Shown here in pieces: positions 25,334 to 33,418 of a DNA stretch of 64,000 nt (the first letter of the stretch is position 1; the number at the start of each line of letters is the position of its first letter). The notes under the pieces were generated by a model that saw only the letters and a list, made by a program, of their open reading frames with translations, ran no database searches and was not told the DNA's origin. The stretch spans positions 115,184-179,183 of the forward strand of contig NZ_BDCC01000020.1 of assembly GCF_001613305.1 (NCBI RefSeq), in the 5' to 3' direction. A program made the position numbers and the translations under genes. The DNA comes from Nocardia vaccinii NBRC 15922 (GTDB taxonomy: Bacteria; Actinomycetota; Actinomycetes; Mycobacteriales; Mycobacteriaceae).

Positions 25334-26490
25334 CCAGTAGCGACGGCGTCGGGCCCGACACCGGGGGACGGGCGCTTTCGGTGATCGTCGCGGGCGGTGG
25401 CACCGCCGGTCACATCGAACCGGCCATGGCGGTCGCGGATGCGTTGCGCCGCCTCGATCCGGACATCCGGGTCACGGCGCTGGGCACCGAGCGCGGACTC
25501 GAGACGACCCTGGTGCCCGAGCGCGGCTACCCGCTCGAGCTGATTCCGCCGGTTCCGTTGCCGCGTAAGCCGACCGCGGACCTGCTGCGGTTGCCGGGCC
25601 GGGTGCGGGCCGCGGTCGCGCGCACCCGGGCGGTGATCGACGCCGTCGAGGCCGATGTGATCGTCGGTTTCGGCGGGTACGTGGCCCTGCCCGCCTATCT
25701 CGCGGCCGGGCGGGGACTGCGCGGACGCCGGCCGGTGCCGGTGGTGGTGCACGAGGCGAATGTGAAGGCGGGGATCGCGAACAAGGTCGGTGCGCGCCGG
25801 GCCGCGCGCGTGCTGGCCGCGGTGGCGAATTCGGGTGTGCGAGCGTCGGGGCGCGCCGATGCGGAGATCGTCGGGATTCCGGTGCGCGAGTCGATCGCGA
25901 CGATGGATCGGGCGGGTCTGCGCGCGCAGGCGCGGGAGCATTTCGGGTTGCCCGCCGATGGGCCGGTCCTGCTGGTGTTCGGTGGTTCGCAGGGTGCGCG
26001 CACGCTCAACGAGGCCGTTTCGGCCGCCGCGCCGCAACTGCTGGCGGCGGGCATCTCGGTCCTGCATGCGCACGGTCCGAAGAACACGGTGCAGGTCGCC
26101 CAGGCCGCTGTGGGCGACACCGCGAAATATGTTGCGCTGCCGTATGTATCGCGAATGGATCTGGCCTACGCGGCCGCCGATGCGGCGGTGTGCCGCTCGG
26201 GTGCGATGACGGTGGCCGAGGTGTCGGCGGTCGGGCTGCCGGCGTTCTACGTGCCGCTGCCGCACGGTAACGGTGAGCAGGAGCTCAATGCGCGCCCGAT
26301 CGTGGCGAAGGGCGGCGGCCGGATCGTCGCCGATGCGGAGTTGACCGCGAAATATGTGATGGATGAGGTGATTCCGCTGCTCACCGACCCGGCACGGCTG
26401 TCCCAGATGTCCGTGGCCGCCGCCGGGGCCGGGCATCGGGACGCCGCCGACACGGTGGCGCGGATCGTGGTGGAGGTAGCCGGGCGATGA
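25330..26490 (+). CDS. murG: UDP-GlcNAc:lipid I GlcNAc-transferase MurG
   Basis: A 386-residue GT-B glycosyltransferase that adds GlcNAc to lipid I on the inner membrane face to give lipid II. The N-terminal loop VIVAGGGTAGHIEPAMAVADAL is the MurG G-loop. Other motifs are GFGGYVALPAYLAA, VVHEANVKAGIANKVGAR, VFGGSQGARTLNEAV (second G-loop) and RSGAMTVAEVSAVGLPAFYVPLPHGNGEQELNA (UDP-GlcNAc site). The usual E in HEQN appears as HEANVKAG, common in actinobacteria. GTG 25330 and the stop overlap the neighbouring genes by 4 nt. Confidence 0.95.
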   Translation: MTSSDGVGPDTGGRALSVIVAGGGTAGHIEPAMAVADALRRLDPDIRVTALGTERGLETTLVPERGYPLELIPPVPLPRKPTADLLRLPGRVRAAVARTRAVIDAVEADVIVGFGGYVALPAYLAAGRGLRGRRPVPVVVHEANVKAGIANKVGARRAARVLAAVANSGVRASGRADAEIVGIPVRESIATMDRAGLRAQAREHFGLPADGPVLLVFGGSQGARTLNEAVSAAAPQLLAAGISVLHAHGPKNTVQVAQAAVGDTAKYVALPYVSRMDLAYAAADAAVCRSGAMTVAEVSAVGLPAFYVPLPHGNGEQELNARPIVAKGGGRIVADAELTAKYVMDEVIPLLTDPARLSQMSVAAAGAGHRDAADTVARIVVEVAGR

Positions 26491-28067
26491 CCGAAGATCA
26501 GGACACGACCGTCGAGGTCGGTGAGCTACCCCCGCTGCTGCAACGGGTGCACATGGTCGGTATCGGCGGGGCCGGGATGTCCGGGATCGCCCGGATTCTG
26601 CTCGCCCGCGGCGGCTCGGTCTCCGGCTCCGACGCCAAGGAGAGTCGCGGCGTGCTCGCCCTGCGGGCCCGGGGCGCGCAGGTCCGTATCGGCCACGATG
26701 CCGGGGCGCTGGATCTGCTGCCCGGCGGGCCCAGCGCGGTGGTCACCACCTACGCGGCCATCCCGAAGACCAATCCCGAACTGGTCGAGGCGGCCCGGCG
26801 CGGCGTGCCGGTGCTGTTGCGCCCGGCCGTACTCGCCGAACTGATGCGCGGCCATCGCACGCTGCTGGTATCCGGGACGCACGGCAAGACCTCGACGACC
26901 TCGATGCTCGTGGTGTCGTTGCAGCACTGCGGTTTCGACCCGTCCTTCGCCGTGGGCGGTGAGCTGAACGAGGCGGGCACCAACGCCCACCACGGCACCG
27001 GCGGCTATTTCGTGGCGGAGGCGGACGAGTCGGACGGCTCACTGCTGCAATACGATCCGGACGTCGCGGTGGTTACCAACATCGAATCGGACCACCTGGA
27101 TTTCTTCGGCACCGACGAGGCGTACGTTCAGGTCTTCGACGATTTCGTGGATCGGCTCACGCCCGGCGGCCTGCTGGTGGTGTGCCTGGACGATCCGGGG
27201 TCGCGAGCGTTGGCCGAGCGGGTCGCTGTGCGTATGGGCGGCACTCGCGGGGCCTCCGTGGTTACGCAAGCTGCCGCCTCCGGCCCTGACGAGAGTGCCG
27301 CCGACCGTCTGGACGGCTTGGATATCCGCGTATCGGGTTACGGTTCCGGCGATCTGGCCGACGCTCCGGTTCCGGTGGGGGTACGGCTGCTGTCCTGGGA
27401 ACCGCGCGACGTGGGCGGGGTGGTGACCTTCCAACTCGCCGACGAATCCGCCCCGCGCACGCTGCGGCTGTCGGTGCCCGGACGGCACATGGCTCTCAAT
27501 GCACTGGCCGCCCTGCTCGCCGCGCGGGACGCCGGCGCCGATCTCGGCGAGGTTCTGCAGGGCCTCGAGGGTTTCGGCGGGGTGCATCGGCGATTCCAGT
27601 TCGTCGGCCGGGAGAACGGCGTGCGGGTGTTCGACGATTACGCCCACCATCCGACCGAGGTGCGCGCGGTGCTCGGCGCGGCGGCCGAACTGGTGCGGCA
27701 GGAGGCCGCGGACGGCGCGCGCTCGCGGCAGGGCCGGGTGATCGTGGTGTTCCAACCCCATTTGTACAGCCGCACTGCGACATTCGCGACCGAGTTCGGC
27801 GCGGCCCTGGATGTCGCGGACGAGGTCGTCGTACTCGACGTGTACGGCGCGCGGGAGGAGCCGCTGCCGGGCGTCAACGGCGCGCTGGTGGCCAAGTCGG
27901 TCACCAAACCCGTGCACTACCAACCGGATATGTCGCGGGTGGGCCGTCAGGCCGCCGGACTGGCGCGTCCGGGTGATGTGGTGATCACGATGGGCGCGGG
28001 CGATGTGACGATGCTCGGCGGGCAGATCCTCGACGGATTGCGGGTGCGCCCGCCCACCGGACGGTGA
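26487..28067 (+). CDS. murC: UDP-N-acetylmuramate:L-alanine ligase MurC, with repeat-encoded insertion
   Basis: A 526-residue Mur ligase attaching the first amino acid, L-alanine, to UDP-MurNAc. Motifs are VHMVGIGGAGMSGIARIL, the P-loop VSGTHGKTSTTSML, EADESDGSLLQYDPDVAVVTNIESDHLDFFG and VFDDYAHHPTEVRAVL. Between CLDDPGSRALAERVA and IRVSGYGSGD it has about 25-30 more residues than I expect for the family. This stretch (around residues 250-280) contains an inverted copy of the repeat found in murE. The frame is open. ATGA overlap with murG; GTGA overlap with ftsQ. Confidence 0.93.
   Translation: MTEDQDTTVEVGELPPLLQRVHMVGIGGAGMSGIARILLARGGSVSGSDAKESRGVLALRARGAQVRIGHDAGALDLLPGGPSAVVTTYAAIPKTNPELVEAARRGVPVLLRPAVLAELMRGHRTLLVSGTHGKTSTTSMLVVSLQHCGFDPSFAVGGELNEAGTNAHHGTGGYFVAEADESDGSLLQYDPDVAVVTNIESDHLDFFGTDEAYVQVFDDFVDRLTPGGLLVVCLDDPGSRALAERVAVRMGGTRGASVVTQAAASGPDESAADRLDGLDIRVSGYGSGDLADAPVPVGVRLLSWEPRDVGGVVTFQLADESAPRTLRLSVPGRHMALNALAALLAARDAGADLGEVLQGLEGFGGVHRRFQFVGRENGVRVFDDYAHHPTEVRAVLGAAAELVRQEAADGARSRQGRVIVVFQPHLYSRTATFATEFGAALDVADEVVVLDVYGAREEPLPGVNGALVAKSVTKPVHYQPDMSRVGRQAAGLARPGDVVITMGAGDVTMLGGQILDGLRVRPPTGR
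27253..27278 (-). repeat. inverted copy of the murE dispersed repeat inside murC
   Basis: Read on the minus strand, this matches murE copy B at 24 of 26 positions (GGCGGCAGCTTGCGTAACC then ACGGAGG). It codes in frame for part of the extra MurC segment. The similarity is far above chance for two unrelated places in 64 kb. Confidence 0.75.
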
Positions 28068-28747
28068 TCGCGATGCGCCTGCGGCCGCCGTCGCGTCGAA
28101 TGGTCCTGTGGGGCTTGACGGTTGCCGGAGTCGTGGTCGTGCTGGTGCTCGCGGCGTGGTTCACTCCGGTGCTCGCCGTGCGCACGGTCACGGTCGAGGG
28201 CCTGGTGACGGTGTCCGAGAAGCAGGTGCGCGATGTGGCGCAGGTACCCGAGGGCGTGTCGATATTGCGCCTGAACACCGATGACATCGCGCACCGGGTG
28301 GCGGCGATCCCCAAGGTGCATTCGGTGCGGGTGCGGCGGGTGTTCCCGTCGGCGGTCCGGGTGAGCGTCGTGGAACGCACCGCGGTCCTGTACTTCGATT
28401 CCCCGCAGGGGCCGCACCTGCTGGACGCGAACGGCGTCGAATTCGCCATCGAGCCACCGCCTCCCGGCGTGCCGAAGTTGACCACCAGCCGTCCGGGCGG
28501 TAGCGATCCGGTCACTCGCGCGGCGGTGACGGTGCTCACCGCGGCCTCACAGGGTTTGCGGGGGCAGGTGGGTGAGGTTGTGGCGCGGTCGGTTTCGGAT
28601 ATCGAGCTGAAACTGCGTGATGGGCGCACCGTGCTGTGGGGTGGCGCGGCCGATTCGGCACGCAAGGCGGAGGTGGTCGTGCCGGTGCTGACTCGGCCCG
28701 GACAGGTATACGACGTTTCGACTCCCGATCTGGTCACGGTAAGGTGA
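28064..28747 (+). CDS. ftsQ: cell division protein FtsQ
   Basis: A 227-residue bitopic division protein. A basic start (MRLRPPSRR) precedes a membrane helix (about residues 13-33). The POTRA domain begins VRTVTVEGLVTVSEKQVRDVAQVPEGVSILRLNTDDIAHRV and continues through VRVRRVFPSAVRVSVVERTAVLYF. FtsQ links early and late division proteins and pairs with FtsL and FtsB. The GTG at 28064 overlaps the murC stop as GTGA; an in-frame ATG at 28073 is possible. It ends the tightly overlapping murE-ftsQ run. Confidence 0.9.
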   Translation: MIAMRLRPPSRRMVLWGLTVAGVVVVLVLAAWFTPVLAVRTVTVEGLVTVSEKQVRDVAQVPEGVSILRLNTDDIAHRVAAIPKVHSVRVRRVFPSAVRVSVVERTAVLYFDSPQGPHLLDANGVEFAIEPPPPGVPKLTTSRPGGSDPVTRAAVTVLTAASQGLRGQVGEVVARSVSDIELKLRDGRTVLWGGAADSARKAEVVVPVLTRPGQVYDVSTPDLVTVR

Positions 28748-29111
28748 GTGATACCCGTTGTGCCGTTGGTGTTTTCGGTGCGTATCGCGATGCGCCCGGA
28801 ATCGCCGGGGGCACCGGGAACGATTCCCCCTGCCTGGAGCGGCTGTTCGCGATACGATGCGGGGCGGGCTCGGACGAGACGGATCGCATAAGATTCTGGT
28901 TCTCGCGTCGGCGCGCCTGCGCGCGGATTGCGGCGGGTACGAATAGCGTTCCGCAGCAGTCGGATACTTGACATAACGCCAACCCTATGGTTGAGGTTGA
29001 GGGTTTGCTCGGGCGGGAGCCCGGGTTAGCCGGATCGAAACCATCCGCGGCTCGGCGCTCTGCCGGGAATCCGCAAACGACAGGCTTTAGATCGAAGGAA
29101 GGCGAGAGCCC
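28748..29111 (+). promoter_or_regulatory. ftsZ upstream region
   Basis: This 364-bp gap should hold the main ftsZ promoter. TTGACA at 28968-28973 is a consensus -35, but the expected -10 position has no good hexamer; TATGGT at 28986 is too close. An inverted repeat aaccct (28981-28986) / agggtt (29000-29005) follows directly. A GGAAGG ribosome site precedes the ATG by about 9 nt. Nothing recognisable is seen in 28748-28950. Confidence 0.5.
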
Positions 29112-30335
29112 ATGACGCCCCCGCACAACTACCTTGCAGTGATCAAGGTCGTCGGTATCGGCGGCGGCGGCGTGAACGCCGTCAACCGAATGATCGAACA
29201 GGGACTCAAGGGAGTCGAGTTCATCGCCGTCAACACCGACGCCCAAGCGCTGCTGATGAGTGATGCGGACGTCAAGCTCGACGTCGGGCGTGAGCTCACC
29301 CGCGGCCTCGGCGCCGGTGCGGATCCGGAGGTGGGCCGCAAGGCCGCCGAGGATCACAAGGACGAGATCGAAGAGGTGCTCAAGGGCGCCGACATGGTCT
29401 TCGTCACCGCCGGTGAGGGCGGTGGCACGGGAACCGGCGGCGCGCCGGTGGTGGCCAGCATCGCTCGCAAGCTCGGCGCCCTGACCATCGGTGTGGTGAC
29501 GCGCCCGTTCTCCTTCGAGGGCAAGCGGCGCAGCAACCAGGCCGAGGCCGGTATCCAGGCGTTGCGCGAATCCTGCGACACGCTGATCGTCATCCCGAAC
29601 GACCGGCTGCTGCAGCTCGGCGATGCGGCGGTCAGCCTGATGGACGCCTTCCGCTCCGCGGATGAGGTGCTGCTCAACGGTGTTCAGGGCATCACCGATC
29701 TGATCACGACGCCGGGTCTGATCAACGTGGACTTCGCCGACGTCAAGAGCGTCATGTCCGGGGCCGGCTCGGCTCTGATGGGCATCGGCTCCTCGCGCGG
29801 TGAGGGTCGCTCGGTCAAGGCGGCCGAGGCGGCGATCAACTCGCCGCTGCTGGAGGCGTCGATGGACGGCGCACACGGCGTGCTGCTCTCGATCGCGGGC
29901 GGGTCGGACCTGGGTCTGTTCGAGATCAACGAGGCCGCCTCGCTGGTGCAGGAGGCCGCGCACATCGAGGCGAACATCATCTTCGGTACGGTCATCGACG
30001 ATTCGCTCGGCGACGAGGTGCGCGTCACGGTGATCGCGGCCGGATTCGACAGCGGTGCCCCGACTCGTCGCCTGGACGCGCCGGTCACTCGCTCCACGAT
30101 CGGCTCGGCGCGTGCCGGGGAGGTCGGCCATTCCCACACCCGCGGCACCGATTTCCCGAGCCGCACCGCGGACCCGGCACCTCCTCCGGCCCCGGTTTCC
30201 CGCGGCCCCGCCCCGTCGTACGAACCCCGCCCGGCCGTCGAACCCACGGTCGCCCACAACTCCCGCAACCACATCCAACCGCCGGACGAGGACACCGACG
30301 ACGATGTCGACGTGCCGTCGTTCATGCGGCGATAA
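29112..30335 (+). CDS. ftsZ: cell division GTPase FtsZ
   Basis: A 407-residue tubulin-like GTPase that forms the Z-ring. GIGGGGVNAVNRMIEQGL is near the N-terminus. The tubulin signature GGGTGTG is at residues 103-109, NTDAQAL near 41, and the T7 loop LINVDFADVKSVM around 210. After the core there is a Pro-rich linker, then the conserved tail DDDVDVPSFMRR, which in actinobacteria binds SepF and FtsW. ATG 29112. It is separated from ftsQ by a promoter region and followed by a strong terminator, so it can be expressed as its own unit. Confidence 0.97.
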   Translation: MTPPHNYLAVIKVVGIGGGGVNAVNRMIEQGLKGVEFIAVNTDAQALLMSDADVKLDVGRELTRGLGAGADPEVGRKAAEDHKDEIEEVLKGADMVFVTAGEGGGTGTGGAPVVASIARKLGALTIGVVTRPFSFEGKRRSNQAEAGIQALRESCDTLIVIPNDRLLQLGDAAVSLMDAFRSADEVLLNGVQGITDLITTPGLINVDFADVKSVMSGAGSALMGIGSSRGEGRSVKAAEAAINSPLLEASMDGAHGVLLSIAGGSDLGLFEINEAASLVQEAAHIEANIIFGTVIDDSLGDEVRVTVIAAGFDSGAPTRRLDAPVTRSTIGSARAGEVGHSHTRGTDFPSRTADPAPPPAPVSRGPAPSYEPRPAVEPTVAHNSRNHIQPPDEDTDDDVDVPSFMRR

Positions 30336-30348
30336 TCAGCTCCCCCAT

Positions 30349-30383
30349 GAGCACCCGTTCGGAAGGAACGGGTGCTCGTTTGT
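30349..30383 (+). terminator. terminator after ftsZ
   Basis: Twelve-bp perfect arms gagcacccgttc (30349-30360) and gaacgggtgctc (30366-30377) with a 5-nt loop, followed by gtttgtt. It begins 14 nt after the ftsZ stop. The remaining 30384-30598 sequence shows nothing recognisable. Confidence 0.8.
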
Positions 30384-30598
30384 TCCGCTTCCACTTCTGA
30401 TTCGGCTTCCGCGTCTCGTCGAGTGCGGGAAGAGTTCGTCGTAGGGCCGACGGTCGGGCGGCGAGTTACGCCTCGGGTGTACCCGGTGCGTTGACCCGTG
30501 GCGGTGCTGGATCGGTCGTCGTGCGCGGAGCGGTCGGTTGCCCGGACTGCTATGGATTTTCTCAGGTTGCTGGCGCGAGTGGCCGTCGTCGGGGCGAT

Positions 30599-30604
30599 TA
30601 ATGT
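30599..30604 (+). promoter_or_regulatory. -10 (TAATGT) of pgeF, leaderless start
   Basis: TAATGT ends 6 nt before the ATG at 30611, with no ribosome site between them. This is the leaderless layout. It agrees with the strong terminator just upstream, which would make pgeF a new transcription unit. Confidence 0.5.
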
Positions 30605-30610
30605 CGGGGT

Positions 30611-31348
30611 ATGCCAACGCAACAGCTCATGCGCACCAGGCGGGTGACGACGACCCGTGCCGGCGGGTTCTCCCGTGCGCCGTACGACTCGTTCAATCTG
30701 GGTGATCACGTCGGTGATGATCCGGAGGCGGTGCGGCGCAATCGGGTTCGGCTGGCGGAGGGGATCGGGCTGGCGCCGGAGCGGTTGGTCTGGATGGAAC
30801 AGGTACACAGTCGCACCGTGACGATCGTGGACGGTCCGCAGCCTGAGCCGGTGCCGGTGACCGATGCGCTGGTGACCACCGTCCCGGAACTCGCGCTGGT
30901 GGTGCTGACCGCGGACTGCGTACCGATCCTGCTGTCCGATGACGAGGCCGGGGTGATCGCCGCCGTGCACGCCGGTCGTGTCGGTGCGCGGATAGGGATC
31001 GTGCCGCGGGTACTGGAGGCGATGATCTCGGTCGGCGCCCAGCCCGAACGCATCGGCACGTTCCTCGGTCCGGCCGCCGGCGGAGCGCGGTACGAGGTGC
31101 CCGCCGCGATGCGGGCCGATGTCGAGGCCCATCTGCCCGGCAGCGCCACCACCACCGCGCAGGGCACTCCGGGTCTGGATTTGCGCGCGGGAATCCGCCG
31201 TCAGCTCGAAGCGGCCGGTGTCGGCGCGATCGCGGTCGATCCGCGCTGCACGATCGAGGACACCACCCTGTTCAGTCACCGCCGCGGCGCACCGACCGGT
31301 CGCATCGCCGGGGTCATCTGGCGCGAACCCGCGGATTCTCCGGTCTGA
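30611..31348 (+). CDS. pgeF: peptidoglycan editing factor PgeF (YfiH/LACC1 family)
   Basis: A 245-residue member of the YfiH/DUF152 family, whose metal-site residues are visible: VWMEQVHSRTV (His), VVLTADCVPILLSD (Cys) and IAAVHAGRVGARIGIV (His). Family members are described as laccase-like or purine-nucleoside-processing enzymes, and in E. coli YfiH keeps wrong amino acids out of muropeptides. The gene follows ftsZ in many actinobacteria. An ATG directly after a TANNNT box suggests a leaderless message. No truncation is seen. Confidence 0.85.
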   Translation: MPTQQLMRTRRVTTTRAGGFSRAPYDSFNLGDHVGDDPEAVRRNRVRLAEGIGLAPERLVWMEQVHSRTVTIVDGPQPEPVPVTDALVTTVPELALVVLTADCVPILLSDDEAGVIAAVHAGRVGARIGIVPRVLEAMISVGAQPERIGTFLGPAAGGARYEVPAAMRADVEAHLPGSATTTAQGTPGLDLRAGIRRQLEAAGVGAIAVDPRCTIEDTTLFSHRRGAPTGRIAGVIWREPADSPV

Positions 31349-31493
31349 TCCGGTCGCGGCGCCGGGCGTCGCACCGCGCACCCGGGACGTCCGGTCGCGC
31401 AGTGCGCGAGCGGAGGAGAACGCCGCGTCCAGGAAATTGACGGGACACGCCCGGGTGGATCGTGATACGAATCGCATTCGAGGGAGAGGAATC

Positions 31494-32246
31494 ATGATCG
31501 GCGAATTCGGTAGGGCCACTGCGGAATCCGGCACGCGTGCCGAGGAGCTCTCGACCGCGCTGGCCGGGTTGCTCGGACGTATCGATGCGGCCTGTCGCGC
31601 GGCCGGGCGTGATCCGGCTCGGGTGCGGTTGCTGCCGGTGACGAAGTTCTTCCCGGCCTCGGACGTGGCGATTCTGTACCGGCTGGGGCGGCGCGAATTC
31701 GGCGAATCGCGCGAGCAGGAGGCGAGCGCGAAGGCGGCGGAATTATCCGATCTGCCCGGTGTCGAATGGCACATGATCGGCCGTCTGCAACGCAACAAGG
31801 CCAAAGCCGTTGCCCGGTGGGCGCATACTGTCCATTCGGTGGACAGCGCCCGGCTGGCAACGGCTCTTGACGCTGGTGTGCGCGCGGCTCGGGAGGCGGG
31901 ATCCCGGGATACGCCGGTGCGGGTTCTGCTCCAGGTCGGCCTCGATCGCGACCCAGGTCGCGGCGGTATCGCCCCGGGCGATTTGCCCGAACTCGCCGAC
32001 TATGTCGCGGGTTTGGAGAACCTGCAGCTCGCGGGCCTGATGGCGATTCCTCCGCTGGGGTCGGATCCGGATGCCGAGTTCGCTCGGCTGGCCGAGATGC
32101 ATGTCCGATTTCTAGCGCGACACCCCGCGGGGACCGAACTGTCCGCAGGCATGTCGGGAGACCTCGAGGCCGCGATTCGACACGGGTCCACCTGTGTGCG
32201 TGTCGGTACTGCCTTGATGGGCGCTCGACCGATAACCTCGGGATAG
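31494..32246 (+). CDS. yggS: YggS family pyridoxal phosphate homeostasis protein
   Basis: A 250-residue TIM-barrel PLP-binding protein. Family signatures are RVRLLPVTKFFPASDV (the lysine that binds PLP sits in VTK), GRREFGESREQEASAKAAEL, VEWHMIGRLQRNKAK and the C-terminal SAGMSGDLEAAIRHGSTCVRVGTALMG. It has no catalytic activity of its own and balances the PLP pool. ATG 31494 follows AGGGAGAGGA. It is regularly found between ftsZ and sepF in Gram-positive bacteria, as here. Confidence 0.9.
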   Translation: MIGEFGRATAESGTRAEELSTALAGLLGRIDAACRAAGRDPARVRLLPVTKFFPASDVAILYRLGRREFGESREQEASAKAAELSDLPGVEWHMIGRLQRNKAKAVARWAHTVHSVDSARLATALDAGVRAAREAGSRDTPVRVLLQVGLDRDPGRGGIAPGDLPELADYVAGLENLQLAGLMAIPPLGSDPDAEFARLAEMHVRFLARHPAGTELSAGMSGDLEAAIRHGSTCVRVGTALMGARPITSG

Positions 32247-32352
32247 CAAACAAACCTCAGCAGTCACATTCGAAACATATGCTTGAGACTGCCAGAATTG
32301 GGCAAGTCTTCAACACCCCAGGTCAACCGGGGCCGTAGGAAGGTCGACCAGG

Positions 32353-32433
32353 ATGAGCGAGCGCAGCGAGCGAGTCGTCAAGGCAGTCACGAGCGTGCTC
32401 GTGCGGGAGGGTGTCAGCGAGGTGGGAGCATGA
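32353..32433 (+). CDS. upstream mini-ORF 1 before sepF (26 codons)
   Basis: ATG 32353 opens a 26-residue frame beginning MSERSER and ending SEVGA. Its TGA overlaps the ATG of the next mini-ORF as ATGA. It contains the hairpin CACGAGC-gt-GCTCGTG at 32388-32403. GTGGGAGC near its end provides the ribosome site for the next start. The sequence is a near copy of mini-ORF 2, so it arose by tandem duplication. Production of a stable peptide is not implied. Confidence 0.45.
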   Translation: MSERSERVVKAVTSVLVREGVSEVGA

Positions 32434-32513
32434 GCGAGCGCTGCGAGCGAATCACAAGGGCTGCCACGAGCGTGCTCGTGCTGGAGCCGAGCGCTAGCGA
32501 GGTGGGAGCATGA
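32430..32513 (+). CDS. upstream mini-ORF 2 before sepF (27 codons)
   Basis: Starts MSERCER, ends SEVGA, and stops at TGA 32511-32513, which overlaps the sepF ATG (32510) as ATGA. It shares the start segment, the internal hairpin (32465-32480) and the GAGGTGGGAGCATGAGC end with mini-ORF 1. The two units, 77 and 80 nt long, form a tandem array with sepF placed at the start of what would be a third unit. Confidence 0.45.
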   Translation: MSERCERITRAATSVLVLEPSASEVGA

Positions 32514-33295
32514 GCACGCTGCACAGGTTCAAGGCTTACTTCGGCATGGTTCCGCTCGAGGAATACGAGGACGACTATGTCGACGACCGCGGGCCGCGGG
32601 GGATGGATGATCGGCCCGCGCGTAGGCCACGGGAATTCTCCGAATCGCGTTACGAGGGCGCTGGGCGTTCGCGCTTCGACGACGACCGGTACGAGCCCGA
32701 GCAGAGCTATCCGGAGCCCGCGTACAAGGCGCCGTATCAGCCGGGGTACACCGTGTCCCGCCGCAGCGAATTCGCCGACGACGCATATTCCGACGATCGT
32801 TACGAGCCGACTCGTCGGCCCACCCGGATCGAGTCCGCGCCATCGGGGCGCTCGCGCGGCCTCGGTGGCGGGTCGTCGATGATCCGCGGCACCACGCACG
32901 GCGCGCTGGCGGTCGACCCGGAGGTCGAGCGGAGGATGGAAGAGCGGCGACTGGAGGAGCGGGCCCGTTTCGAGCCGGCTCCGCGCCGCTCGCCGGTCTT
33001 CGAGGACGGAGGCCCGTTGTCCAAGATCACAACGCTGCGGCCGCGCACCTTCACCGAGGCGGCCATCATCGGCGAGCGGTTCCGTGACGGTACTCCGGTG
33101 ATCATGGATCTGGTGGAGATGAGCAACGCCGACGCGCGGCGTCTGGTCGACTTCGCCGCGGGTCTGGCGTTCGCGCTGCGCGGCTCGTTCGACAAGGTCG
33201 CGACGAAGGTGTTCCTGCTCTCACCGGCCGATGTGGACGTATCGGCCGAGGAGCGCCGCCGCATCGCCGAAACCGGCTTCTACAACCAGAAATAA
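32510..33295 (+). CDS. sepF: cell division protein SepF
   Basis: A 261-residue Z-ring membrane anchor. The N-terminal amphipathic helix MSTLHRFKAYFGMVPLEEYED binds membrane. A long Asp/Arg/Tyr-rich linker follows, then the C-terminal SepF domain from about residue 175 (ITTLRPRTFTEAAIIGERFRDGTPVIMDL through VFLLSPADVDVSAEE), which binds the FtsZ tail. The matching VPSFMRR tail is present in the FtsZ of this window. The ATG at 32510 has GGTGGGAG upstream, but the same start-site sequence occurs twice more in the duplicated leader, so translation may arrive by coupling. A possible -10, TATGCT, is at 32278-32283. Confidence 0.93.
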   Translation: MSTLHRFKAYFGMVPLEEYEDDYVDDRGPRGMDDRPARRPREFSESRYEGAGRSRFDDDRYEPEQSYPEPAYKAPYQPGYTVSRRSEFADDAYSDDRYEPTRRPTRIESAPSGRSRGLGGGSSMIRGTTHGALAVDPEVERRMEERRLEERARFEPAPRRSPVFEDGGPLSKITTLRPRTFTEAAIIGERFRDGTPVIMDLVEMSNADARRLVDFAAGLAFALRGSFDKVATKVFLLSPADVDVSAEERRRIAETGFYNQK

Positions 33296-33356
33296 CGCTC
33301 GAATCGGACGTCGTGCCGCGGCCGCCTTCGGGCCGACGCGCGACGCGCGGGGGAAG

Positions 33357-33380
33357 CCGCGCCGTCTGCAGACGGCGCGG
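33357..33380. repeat. 24-bp perfect palindrome upstream of yggT
   Basis: Arms ccgcgccgtctg (33357-33368) and cagacggcgcgg (33369-33380) are perfect complements with no spacer. It lies 61 nt after the sepF stop and 38 nt before the yggT start. It could be an operator or, as RNA, a hairpin attenuating read-through. Confidence 0.7.
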
Positions 33381-33418
33381 GGAGTTTGCAGGACACCGAA
33401 TCTGAGGCAGAGTGGCGG

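Noticed and set aside
29684..31804. 706-codon minus-strand frame opposite ftsZ, pgeF and yggS
   Set aside because: It spans three real genes and a terminator and has no domain signal.
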